Source of the DNA: Basidiobolus meristosporus CBS 931.73
Taxonomy: Eukaryota; Basidiobolomycota; Basidiobolomycetes; Basidiobolales; Basidiobolaceae
Reading direction: 5' to 3'
DNA: 64,000 bases
NCBI GenBank assembly: GCA_002104905.1
Contig: MCFE01000024.1
Coordinates: 167,501-231,500 of the forward strand
Position 1 is the stretch's first letter. Every line of letters starts with the position of its first letter. Positions 55,241 to 64,000 of this stretch are shown piece after piece. A model generated the notes under the pieces. The model was not told where the DNA came from. It did not search any database and was given only the letters and a program-made list of their open reading frames with translations. The position numbers were made by a program, and so were the translations under genes.

Positions 55241-56522
55241 AAAATAAAAAGTCGGTTATTGTTTGCGTAATAGCCCCTGATTTCTCAAGTTACATCAAGA
55301 TTGTGGAGCAGCACTAGGTGGAGATGCTTAAAATATTGCTCAACAATCATTTAACAACCTCTATACTACAATCAACTAGTTATAGGCGTTACCATCAGGA
55401 AAGCTAGTGTAATCAGCATATAAAAGAAGGCCCAATAATCAATACGCATCGTGAACCAAAAAGCATAACGGCAATGGTCCTTGAGATGCACATCGTTTAT
55501 TAGTGGGGCTCACTTCGAAGCATGTTAGTCCCAAGATATCTTGAAAGTACAGTAATAGAAACTTGGAAAGGTGTCATTCCGAAACATTGCTTGCTTCCTA
55601 ACAATTGGCTGAATTGAACCTGATGGTTGCCAAGCTTTGCACACAAAACTTTCCATATGTAATTGATCACTCTCTATGCGATGTTGTGCCTGTGAACACA
55701 CATTAATGTCCCGTCTACGACTGCAAGTGAGACATGGTGTGTTGGGTGGCAGACGAGCGGAAGTTACTAACCACACCACCCCCATGGATTGAAACATTAT
55801 CTTGACGGTTACAACAAGGGCATTCTACTCGCATTACTAAGTGGCAACCACATATGCCGGGTCTGGACTATGAATAATCTCCAATAGGAAATCTGATTAG
55901 AAGCCCAATCACAACCACGGACATGCTAGCGTTAATCCATTAGGCTACAAGAATTTTGAGAAACGGGGCCATTCCTAATAAGAGCAGGCCAGTGAGGATT
56001 TTCATATGAATGTGGTGCATTCACCACTGCTATGCACAACATTCTCCCTTATCCTAGTAGCCTATGCAGGTGTTCTCATAAGGATAATCGGGCTGCTTTC
56101 TGTTCCATATGACCGCGTGAGATGCTGTGGCAAGCGCGACGGATGCAGATCCTGCAGTTACCAACTATGGCTGCACCCCACCTAACCAGTTGTGTCCAAG
56201 GGAAACCGGAGGATAGCAGGTGTGGAAATCACCCTATCGGCAGGTCCTCCCCTGCTCATCCGCCCGTTTTGAACAGAAGACATTGTCGAGGCTGATAAGC
56301 ACGAGTCTATTCGGAATACCACGCTATTTTGGTTGGTTGACTGGAGTGCGAGGCAATGGATCAGGGGCGTACCACCGGTATCGAGAACTACCTTAATGGT
56401 TTGGATGTAGATACGACAAAACGGTTGCCTCCTCCTGATTAGGAATACGGTTTCAAAATTTATCTGCCAATCTATCTTGGAAAGATATGACCGTATTTGG
56501 ATGAGATTCCATTGAAGTAAAC
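55241..56522. other. Gene-free stretch 3' of the giant wall-protein gene
   Basis: CG-containing DNA. A minus frame at 55,525-55,797 contains a possible GTTAGT..TTGCAG intron, but no domain supports it as a gene. Nothing else recognised. Confidence 0.45.
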
Positions 56523-56528
56523 TTTATT
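56523..56528 (-). terminator. AATAAA poly(A) signal of the wall-protein gene
   Basis: AATAAA on the minus strand lies about 62 bp past the stop codon of the giant repeat protein, a typical position for a 3'-end signal. Confidence 0.6.
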
Positions 56529-56589
56529 TAAATTATACGAATTCTATCTTTCTTGGGTGGTGGTTCCAAAATGGAAGGCTCGGTAACGT

Positions 56590-59500
56590 CTATGATGTAT
56601 ATTGCCAGTCACAAATAATGGAGTGACCGACTGATTTACAAACTGTACCGCTGGCGCAGTGGTTTTGGATTAATCGGCCATTAATACAAACGTAGAATGA
56701 AGGGGATACACCAGAATCTGAACACGTGTATTGCGCTTCGACACACTCTACCGCATTGGTAGGTGTCACCTTTGGTGCCTCTTTAGTCACTGTAACAGTG
56801 GCGGTGACAGTAACATACTCAATTTCGCATGCATCGGTTGAGGTTTCAATAGGATTAGCAGTGGTGTCATACACAATGTCAGTGACCGTGCTTTCGACTG
56901 ATTCTACAACAGTCATAGTGGGACGGACTACCGGTTCTTCTACGGTTTTGATAACAGAGTTCATCACAGTTACCGTAGATTGATGAGCAGTTACAGTGGG
57001 TTCCACCACAGCTTGAAGAGAAGTGTCAACAACGGTTACGGTGGGCAATATATCATTGTGGATATCAGTCTCAACAACTGTGACGGTTTGGAAATCGGTG
57101 ACTACTTGAGCAGTAGTGCCGCTGACAACTACGGTGACAGTTGCAGCAGTGACAGTGGGCTCAGCGATTGTCTCGACATTTACATCGCCAACTTGGGTTT
57201 GGACAACGGTAACGGTAGGTTGTATGATAGTTTGGAAGTCTGTGAACTTTTGAGCAGTGGCTCCTCCGCTAACCACAGTTACGGTATGGGCAGCTGTAGT
57301 TGCATCTGTGGCTTTGGGCTTAACGGTTGTCTCGACAATAGTAACGGTGGGTTGTGCGACAGATTCGAATCCGGTGCCCTCATGGGTATCAGTAACAGTA
57401 TGAGTGGCAGTATTTACAATATTGACAGTGGGTTGTACCATAGTATGGGCGATGGTTGCATCGCGAGCTACAGTCCCGCCTATAAACACAGTAACAGTGC
57501 GATGGGTAGTATCAGCATCCGTGACTGTAGGTGGTATGATGGTTTTTACATCAACAGCCTTGTGAACAGTGGTGGGAACAATGGTTTCGCCAGTAACATC
57601 GGTAACAGTACGAAGGGCGGTGTCAACAACAGTGACAGTAGGCTCAACAGCGGTTTCGATGGTAGAAACAGTAATATGATTACTACTGGATTCGGCAACA
57701 GTAACGGTAGGTTGAACAATGGTCTTGGTATCAGTAACCTGGTGAACAACAGTTTCACCAGTGACATCGATAACAGTATGAAGGGCAGTGTCAGCAACAG
57801 TCACGGTATGCGTTACCGTAGGGTGCACAATGGGTTCGGCGTCAGTACCCTGGTTAACAATGGTATGAACAACAGTTTCGCTATTGACAACGGTAACAGT
57901 ATGAAGGGCTTTGTCAACAACAGTGACAGTAGGCTCAACAGCGGTTTCGATGGTAGAAGCAATAACATGATCACCACTGGTTCCGGCGACAGTAACGGTG
58001 GGTTGAACAACGGTATGAATGACAGTTTCACCAGTGACATCGGTAACAGTATGAAGCGCAGTTTCAATGACAGTGAAAGTAGGCTCAACGACGGTCTCGA
58101 TGGTAGAAGCAATAACATGATTAATACTGGATTCAACAACCGTTACAGTAGGTCGCACATTGGTCTTGGCATCAGTAACAGTGGGTTGAACAACGGTATG
58201 AACAACAGTTTCACCAGTGACATCGGTAATAGTATGAAGGGCAGTGCCAACGACAGTGACGGTAGGCTCAATAACGGTCTCGATGGTAGAAGCAACAGCA
58301 TGATTACTACTGGATTCGGCAACAGTAACGGTAGGTTGAACAACGGTAGGAATGACCGTTTCACCAGCGATATTGGTAAGTGTATGAAGGGCAGTGCCAA
58401 CGACAGTGACAGTAGGCTCAACAACAGTCTCGATGGTAGAAACAGTAACATGACCACCACTGTTTTCAACAACCGTTACAGTAGGTCGCACAATGGTCTT
58501 GAAATCAGTAACAGTGGGTTGAACAAATGTATAAAAAGCAGTTTCACCAGTGACATTGGTGGCAGTATGAAGGGCAGTTTCGACGACAGTGACAGTAGTC
58601 TCAACATTTGCGGTGATAGAAGCAGTAACATGACCATCACTGGATTCTACAACCGTTACAGTAGGTTGAACAATGGTCTTGGTAGCAGTAACCTTGTCAA
58701 CAATGGTATGAATGCCAGTTTCACCAGTGTCATCGGTAACAGTACGAAGGGTAGTGTCAACAACAGTGACTGTAGGCTCAACAGCGGTTTCGATGTTAGA
58801 AGCAATGACATGATCACCACTGGATTCGACAACCGTTACAGTAGGTTGAACAATGGTCTTGGTAGCAGCAACCTTGTGAACAATGGTATGAATGACAGTT
58901 TCACCAATGACATCAGTAGCCGTATGAAGGGCAGTGTCAACAACAGTGATAGCAGGCTCAACAACTGTCTCGATGGTAGAAGTAATGACGTGATTACCAC
59001 CGGGTCCGACAACAGTAACGGTGGGCTGAACAACGGTATGGTCGAGAGTTACACCAGTGGCATTGATAACAGTATGAAGGGCTGTTTCAACCACAGTGAC
59101 GGTAGGCTCAACAACGGTCTCGATGGTAGAAGCGATGACCTGGTCATCACTGGATTTGAAAACAGTAACGGCTGGTTGAACGATGGTCTTGGCAGCAGTT
59201 ACCTTGTGAACAACGGTATGAGTGAGAGTTTTACCAGTGATATCGGTAACAGTATGAAGGGCAGTGTCAACAACAGTGACGGTAGGCGCAGCTATGGTTC
59301 TGATGACAGAAGCGATAACATGATCACCACTGGGTTCGACAACAGTAATGGTGGGTTGAGCAATAGTCTTAGCATCAGTTACCTGGTGAGCTATGGTATG
59401 ACCAACAGTTTCACCAGTGACGTCGGTGACAATATGAAGGGCAGTGTCAGCAACAGTGACAGTAGTCTCAACAGCGGTTTCGATGGTAGAAGCAATAACA

Positions 59501-62500
59501 TGATCACCACTGGATCCGGCGATAGTAACGGTGGGTTGAACAACGGTATGAATATCAGTTTCACCAATGACAACGGTAACAGTATGAAGGGCAGTGTTAA
59601 AAACAGTGGCAGTTGGTTGAACAACGGTCTCGGTGGTAGAAGCAGTAACATGATTACCACTGGATCCGACAGCAGTAACTGTGGGCTGAACAACGGTATG
59701 AGTGATAGTTTCACCAGTGACATTGGTGGCCGTATGAAGGGCAGTGTCAGCAACCGTAACAGTAGGCGTAATGACAGTCTCGACAGTAGAAGCGGTCACA
59801 TGGTTACCACTGGATTCGAAAATAGTTACAGTATGTTGGAGAATAGTCTTGGTGTTGGTAACGGTGATGGTGCGATCATCCATTGTGTGAGGGTTTCCTT
59901 TAGATTTTGTGAAGGTAATGGTAGGGGCATCCGACTGGGCACCGTTGCTGTAAGCAACAGCTGTGGACCCGGATATGGCCATAGTACGATCTGCACCAGT
60001 TTGAACAATGCCATTAGATTTGGTTGCAGTTATAGTACGGGCACCAGAATTAACATCTGGGCGAATGGTAGGCTGCTTAATAGGTTCAGTGACGATAACC
60101 GTACGATCAACAACAGTATGCACATCACCGCTGTGCTTAGTAAAGGTAAGGGTTCGTGCTCTGGATCCATTTTGATTACTGGTATGCACCCCGGCAGTAG
60201 CTTCAGTAACAGTAACGGTGTGATCAACAACTGTATGGATGTTACCGTTCGAATTGGCGACTGTTGCAGTACGCGCTGCCGAATGGGTACTTGTAGTAGA
60301 GATAGTAGCTGGACTTTCCGTTATTTTCACTGTTGATCCAGTTGTAATAGTTACAGCTGAGATAACAGGCTGTACAGTTGCTTTCTTAGATGGTCTTGCA
60401 GTTACAGAGTGCTCAACAGTAGCTGGCTTCTCGATGATAGTGATGGTGGGCTTAGTCAGAGTTACTTCAATCGAGCTGACTTGTTGGACGGTCACCTCCT
60501 TTGATGGTCCTACCGTTACAGAGTGCTCAATAGTATCAGGTTTCTCAGTTACAGTGATGGTTGGCTGAGTAAGTGTCACATCAACAGAGGCAACAGGCTG
60601 AGTGGTTACTTCCTTAGACGGCTTTACAGTAACAAAGTGCTCAACCGTAGCTGGCTTCTCGGTGATAGTAATGGTGGGCTTAGTCAGAGTTACTTCAATC
60701 GAGCTGACTTGTTGGTCGGTCACCTCCTTTGATGGTCCTACCGTTACAGAGTGCTCAATAGTATCAGGTTTCCCAGTTACAGTGATGGTTGGCCGAGTAA
60801 GAGTCACATCAACAGAGGCAACAGGCCGAGTGGTTACTTCCTTAGACGGCTTTACAGTAACAAAGTGCTCAACCGTAGCTGGCTTCTCGGTGATAGTGAT
60901 GGTGGGCTTAGTCAGAGTTACTTCAACCGAGCTGACTTGTTGGACGGTCACCTCCTTTGATGGTCCTACCGTTACAGAGTGCTCAATAGTATCAGGTTTC
61001 TCAGTTACAGTGATGGTTGGCTGAGTAAGAGTCACATCAACAGAGGCAACAGGCTGAGTGGTTACTTCCTTAGACGGCTTTACAGTAACAAAGTGCTCGA
61101 CAGTAGCTGGCTTCTCGGTGATAGTGATGGTGGGCTTGGTCAGAGTTACTTCAATCGAGCTGACTTGTTGGACGGTCACCTCCTTTGATGGTCCTACCGT
61201 TACAGAGTGCTCAATAGTATCAGGTATCTCAGTTACAAGGATGGTTGGCCGAGTAAGAGTCACATCAACAGAGGCAACAGGCTGAGTGGTTACTTCCTTA
61301 GATGGCTTTACAGTAACAAAGTGCTCAACCGTAGCTGGCTTCTCGGTGATAGTGATGGTGGGCTTAGTCAGAGTTACTTCAACCGAGCTGACTTGTTGGA
61401 CGGTCACCTCCTTTGATGGTCTCACCGTTACAGAGTGCTCAATAGTATCAGGTTTCTCAGTTACAGTGATGGTTGGCTGAGTAAGAGTCACATCAACAGA
61501 GGCAACAGGCTGAGTGGTTACTTCCTTAGACGGCTTTACAGTAACAAAGTGCTCGACAGTAGCAGGCATCTTGGTGACAGTGATCGAGGGCTTAGTAAGA
61601 GTAACTTCAATTGAGGTTACAGGTTCCACTGTAACTTCATCTGAAGGTCTCACTGTGATCGAATAAGGAACGGTGACTGTTTTTTCAATTACCGTGTTGG
61701 TAGGCTCGGCAAGAGTCACATCTACAGAAGTTACAGGCTGAATTGTGACTTCTTTTGAAGGCCTTACGGTTATGGAATGATAAATAGTATCGGCTTTTCT
61801 GGTCACTGTAACTGTAGGCTCTGTGACTGTAATTTCGACTGATGTCAGTGGGGTCAAGGTAATTTCTTTTGACGGTTTAAACGTATCATAATGTTCGATA
61901 GTAACTTGAGGCTTTGTAACGGTGACTGTAGGCTCTGTAATGGTAACTTCAACTGAAGTAACCGGCCTCAAGGTAACCGATACTGAGGGCTGAATAATTA
62001 ATGAGTGGTCATTTGTAGTCGCTTTCTCAGTTACAGTTACTCTTGGTTCAGTGATAGTGATATCTACAGATGTGACTGGCTTTAGTGTCACAATCTCCGA
62101 AGGCCTGAGGGTGATCGATTGATGTAGGGTGATGGTAGGTTCCGTTATTATTGCAGTAGGTTCTGCAATGGATACTTCAATGGAGGTAACGGGCTTCAAA
62201 ATAATGGATTCTGAAGGCTTAAGTGTTGTTGAGTGTTCAACAGTGTGGGTTGGCTCCGTAACAGTAACAGTAGGCTCCGTCATGGTCACTTGAACAGAAG
62301 CAATAGGTGTGAGGGTAACATCTGATGGTTTGAGGGTAATGGAGTGATCTACTGTAAGAGTAGGTTCAGTTACGGTTTGAGCAGGTTCAGAAACAGTCAC
62401 TTCCACCGAGACGACAGGCTTCAAGGTAACGCCACTTGAAGGCTTAAGAGTTACTGTAACCGTAGTCGCAGTAGCAGTGGGCTCCATCATTGTAGTTTTT

Positions 62501-64000
62501 TTAGTTGACGTTGCCGTCACTTCGATCGAGGAGTCTTTATAAGTTATCAAATTGCTCGACTCCTTCTGGCTAGCAGATTCATGAGCAGCTTGACTAGCGC
62601 TCCTCTTTACGGAGGACTCCGTGGAATGAGCAGAATAAAATGATTCATCATGCTTACCGGTAGACGTACGAGCTGATGCTTCAGTGCTCTTGTTATCTGA
62701 ACCGGTAACCTTATGTGAGTTCGAGGACTTCTGGTATTTGCTTAATGACTTCTTTGAGGTCTTGGCAGCGGAAGACTCGGCAGAACGAACAGACTCAGCG
62801 TGATGGACGCTATGTGAGGGTTCCTTATGCTCGCTGTCAGATTTGTTGGTAGACTCACTGGGGTTCTTCTCGAATGATAATGAAGTCGCATGAACAGAAT
62901 TGGAGGATTCAGTGGCCTTATGAGCTATTAATGATTGCTTGGTCTTGCTAGTAACCTTATGCGCGGTCTCCCTAGAGCTCTTCTTGGCTGAAGATTCGGT
63001 AGCCTTATGCGAGGGCATAGATTCTTCAGACTTGCTAACAGATTGATGTGTGGGCTCACTAGAAGATGTCTCTGATGAAGATTCACTTAGATGGGCGGGG
63101 TTGGAGGATTCGGTTGCCTTATGAGATGGCGCTGATTTCTCGTGGTTGCCAGCAGTCTTGAGGACAGACTCATTAGAACTCTTCGTGACTGACGTCTCGG
63201 TAGGCTTGGTAGCAGAATACTCAGACTGGTTGACAGATTTGTAAGCAGACTCGTTGGTGCTCTTCATGGCTGAAGACTCGGTAGGGTGAACAGAGGTGGA
63301 AGTTTCAGTAGTCTTACGTGAGATTGGTGTCTCCTCGTGCTTGCTAGCAGACTGATGAGCAGATTCACTCGGAGTCTTGTCCGCAGAAGATTCAGTAGTG
63401 TGCGGAGACTCACTATGATGAATGGAATGCGAGGATTCCTCATGCTTGCTCACCGATTTCAGAACAGACTTAGTGGAGCTCTTCCTGGTTGAAGACTCCG
63501 GTGGATAAGCAGAGTTGGAACTCTCAGTAGTCTGAAGGGAGATCGATGACTCTTTAGACTCACTAGAGCTCTTCTGGGCCGATGACTCGGTAGGCTTGTG
63601 TGGGATGGTAGATTCCTCATGCTTGCTGACAGACTTGCGAGTAGATTCGCGAGTGCTCGCCTTGGCTGAAGACTCGGTAGGGTGAACAGTGGTGGAAGTT
63701 TCAGTAGTCTTACGTGAGATTGGTGTCTCCTCGTGCTTGCTAGCAGACTGATGAGCAGATTCACTCGGAGTCTTGTCCGCAGAAGATTCAGTAGTGCGCG
63801 AAGACTCACTATGATGGATGGAATGCGAGGATTCTTCATGCTTGCTCACCGATTTTTGAACAGACTTGCTGGTGCTCTGCTTGGCTGAAGACTCGGTAGG
63901 GTGAACAGAGGTGGAAGTTTCAGTAGATTTATGGGATATCGATAACCCCTTGTGCTTGCTAAATGACTTGGGAGTCGATTCACTTGTAGTCTTGTCCGCA
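56590..64000 (-). CDS. Giant repetitive Ser/Thr-rich cell-wall protein with C-terminal CBM19-like domain (5' end outside window)
   Basis: One uninterrupted frame of 2,469 codons runs to the stop at 56,590-56,592 and is open at the right window edge, so the start and any signal peptide are not seen. From the N-side: a Ser/Lys/His/Glu-rich zone (to about 62,500) built from SKHEESS / TESSA / KSSSES units, including a 396-bp duplication; about 18 copies of a 38-residue unit of the type TIEHSVTVRPSKEVTVQQ (about 62,460-60,380); a shorter zone of TITVTKSNG-type units (to about 59,850); about 14 units with VTGETVVHTVVQPTVTV (about 59,850-57,300); then a six-cysteine C-terminal module with CVEAQYTC, SPSFYVCINGR, CASGTVCK and IICDW. 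The six-Cys pattern resembles fungal CBM19 chitin-binding domains. Likely a secreted, heavily O-mannosylated adhesin-like or structural wall protein held by chitin binding; no GPI signal is present. Function is inferred. Confidence 0.9.
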   Translation of the reverse strand, partial: ADKTTSESTPKSFSKHKGLSISHKSTETSTSVHPTESSAKQSTSKSVQKSVSKHEESSHSIHHSESSRTTESSADKTPSESAHQSASKHEETPISRKTTETSTTVHPTESSAKASTRESTRKSVSKHEESTIPHKPTESSAQKSSSESKESSISLQTTESSNSAYPPESSTRKSSTKSVLKSVSKHEESSHSIHHSESPHTTESSADKTPSESAHQSASKHEETPISRKTTETSTSVHPTESSAMKSTNESAYKSVNQSEYSATKPTETSVTKSSNESVLKTAGNHEKSAPSHKATESSNPAHLSESSSETSSSEPTHQSVSKSEESMPSHKATESSAKKSSRETAHKVTSKTKQSLIAHKATESSNSVHATSLSFEKNPSESTNKSDSEHKEPSHSVHHAESVRSAESSAAKTSKKSLSKYQKSSNSHKVTGSDNKSTEASARTSTGKHDESFYSAHSTESSVKRSASQAAHESASQKESSNLITYKDSSIEVTATSTKKTTMMEPTATATTVTVTLKPSSGVTLKPVVSVEVTVSEPAQTVTEPTLTVDHSITLKPSDVTLTPIASVQVTMTEPTVTVTEPTHTVEHSTTLKPSESIILKPVTSIEVSIAEPTAIITEPTITLHQSITLRPSEIVTLKPVTSVDITITEPRVTVTEKATTNDHSLIIQPSVSVTLRPVTSVEVTITEPTVTVTKPQVTIEHYDTFKPSKEITLTPLTSVEITVTEPTVTVTRKADTIYHSITVRPSKEVTIQPVTSVDVTLAEPTNTVIEKTVTVPYSITVRPSDEVTVEPVTSIEVTLTKPSITVTKMPATVEHFVTVKPSKEVTTQPVASVDVTLTQPTITVTEKPDTIEHSVTVRPSKEVTVQQVSSVEVTLTKPTITITEKPATVEHFVTVKPSKEVTTQPVASVDVTLTRPTILVTEIPDTIEHSVTVGPSKEVTVQQVSSIEVTLTKPTITITEKPATVEHFVTVKPSKEVTTQPVASVDVTLTQPTITVTEKPDTIEHSVTVGPSKEVTVQQVSSVEVTLTKPTITITEKPATVEHFVTVKPSKEVTTRPVASVDVTLTRPTITVTGKPDTIEHSVTVGPSKEVTDQQVSSIEVTLTKPTITITEKPATVEHFVTVKPSKEVTTQPVASVDVTLTQPTITVTEKPDTIEHSVTVGPSKEVTVQQVSSIEVTLTKPTITIIEKPATVEHSVTARPSKKATVQPVISAVTITTGSTVKITESPATISTTSTHSAARTATVANSNGNIHTVVDHTVTVTEATAGVHTSNQNGSRARTLTFTKHSGDVHTVVDRTVIVTEPIKQPTIRPDVNSGARTITATKSNGIVQTGADRTMAISGSTAVAYSNGAQSDAPTITFTKSKGNPHTMDDRTITVTNTKTILQHTVTIFESSGNHVTASTVETVITPTVTVADTALHTATNVTGETITHTVVQPTVTAVGSSGNHVTASTTETVVQPTATVFNTALHTVTVVIGETDIHTVVQPTVTIAGSSGDHVIASTIETAVETTVTVADTALHIVTDVTGETVGHTIAHQVTDAKTIAQPTITVVEPSGDHVIASVIRTIAAPTVTVVDTALHTVTDITGKTLTHTVVHKVTAAKTIVQPAVTVFKSSDDQVIASTIETVVEPTVTVVETALHTVINATGVTLDHTVVQPTVTVVGPGGNHVITSTIETVVEPAITVVDTALHTATDVIGETVIHTIVHKVAATKTIVQPTVTVVESSGDHVIASNIETAVEPTVTVVDTTLRTVTDDTGETGIHTIVDKVTATKTIVQPTVTVVESSDGHVTASITANVETTVTVVETALHTATNVTGETAFYTFVQPTVTDFKTIVRPTVTVVENSGGHVTVSTIETVVEPTVTVVGTALHTLTNIAGETVIPTVVQPTVTVAESSSNHAVASTIETVIEPTVTVVGTALHTITDVTGETVVHTVVQPTVTDAKTNVRPTVTVVESSINHVIASTIETVVEPTFTVIETALHTVTDVTGETVIHTVVQPTVTVAGTSGDHVIASTIETAVEPTVTVVDKALHTVTVVNSETVVHTIVNQGTDAEPIVHPTVTHTVTVADTALHTVIDVTGETVVHQVTDTKTIVQPTVTVAESSSNHITVSTIETAVEPTVTVVDTALRTVTDVTGETIVPTTVHKAVDVKTIIPPTVTDADTTHRTVTVFIGGTVARDATIAHTMVQPTVNIVNTATHTVTDTHEGTGFESVAQPTVTIVETTVKPKATDATTAAHTVTVVSGGATAQKFTDFQTIIQPTVTVVQTQVGDVNVETIAEPTVTAATVTVVVSGTTAQVVTDFQTVTVVETDIHNDILPTVTVVDTSLQAVVEPTVTAHQSTVTVMNSVIKTVEEPVVRPTMTVVESVESTVTDIVYDTTANPIETSTDACEIEYVTVTATVTVTKEAPKVTPTNAVECVEAQYTCSDSGVSPSFYVCINGRLIQNHCASGTVCKSVGHSIICDWQYTS
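57300..59850 (-). repeat. Coding repeat array, HTVTDVTGET type
   Basis: About 14 imperfect units of roughly 55-65 codons, each with VEPTVTVVDTALHTVTDVTG, ETVVHTVVQPTVTV and SSGNHVIASTIET blocks, some with an extra HKVTDAKTI insert. Units are diverged from one another, so this array is older than the 38-residue array. Confidence 0.88.
60380..62460 (-). repeat. Coding repeat array, 114-bp unit with 228-bp higher-order period
   Basis: About 18 units of 38 codons. In the middle (about 60,390-61,640) alternate units pair into a 228-bp (76-codon) higher-order repeat copied about five times with near identity. Equivalent points recur at 60,523, 60,751, 60,979 and 61,207, exactly 228 bp apart. Outer units are more diverged, so the core was amplified recently. 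Confidence 0.93.
62560..64000 (-). repeat. Coding Ser-rich repeats with 396-bp duplication
   Basis: The block beginning GAGGATTC..CATGCTTGCTCACC occurs at 63,431 and 63,827, 396 bp (132 codons) apart, with closely similar sequence on the side leading to SKHEETPISRKTTETST. Smaller units with SKHEES and HKATESS recur throughout. Confidence 0.85.

Noticed and set aside
55525-55797. Minus-strand 90-codon frame with an ATG and a possible GTTAGT..TTGCAG intron.
   Set aside because: No domain, no codon bias and no continuing exon; not enough to call a gene.
57546-59753. Several minus-strand frames rich in Leu and Pro inside the wall-protein array.
   Set aside because: They are shifted-frame readings of the same tandem repeats, recur with the repeat period, and have no independent support.
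63847-63849. Apparent start codon of the giant wall protein at 63,849.
   Set aside because: The codon is GTG within the SKHEES repeats and the frame stays open to the window edge at 64,000, so the true start lies outside.

Overview
This window looks like a fungal nuclear chromosome. The genes are eukaryotic, with short introns (about 58-94 bp) that start mostly in GTATGT/GTGAGC-type donors and end in TAG/CAG. There is a GT3-family glycogen synthase, a fungal-type Sec7-PH ARF exchange factor, and a very large Ser/Thr-rich wall protein ending in a six-cysteine chitin-binding (CBM19-like) module. The mobile DNA is dominated by Ty1/copia LTR elements. I cannot fix the phylum from sequence alone; an early-diverging fungus or a basidiomycete would both fit.

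The DNA alternates between two kinds of compartment. Three blocks (about 1-15,200; 35,350-39,700; 46,000-55,200) are AT-rich, nearly free of CG dinucleotides, rich in TG and CA, and packed with decayed retrotransposons. The stretches between them (about 15,200-35,300; 39,750-46,000; 55,250-64,000) have normal CG content and hold all four supported genes. Gene density is low: four genes in 64 kb.

Layout. 1-2,319: copia and gypsy pol fragments. 2,320-7,003: a structurally complete copia element (family A) on the minus strand, with 367/369-bp LTRs, an ATAAC target duplication, a half-tRNA-iMet primer site and a polypurine tract, but a coding region broken by stops and frameshifts. 7,994-9,848: two LTR-C copies in opposite orientation with an LTR-B inserted beside one. 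9,870-12,180: a zinc-finger/Plavaka-like remnant and a decayed Gag-like frame. 12,270-13,595: a long imperfect inverted repeat. 20,631-21,041: a small intronless gene for a protein with two 40-residue repeats. 26,540-27,078: old LTR-B relics. 30,095-32,749: the Sec7-PH gene with eight exons. 35,644-39,156: a cluster of LTR-B copies, one a solo LTR with a GTTAC duplication. 41,517-43,681: glycogen synthase (minus, three exons). 46,216-53,586: nested LTRs, a 698-bp solo LTR with a CATGG duplication, and a head-to-head chimera of two family-B elements forming a 1.5-kb-arm inverted repeat. 56,590-64,000: the 3' 7.4 kb of the giant repetitive wall-protein gene (minus), whose start lies beyond the window.

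The genes do not form an operon or an evident pathway: one is storage polysaccharide synthesis, one is membrane traffic, one is cell wall, one is unknown. Two genes share a TATA box about 105 bp upstream of the start codon. No RNA genes, CRISPR arrays or clustered pathway genes were seen.
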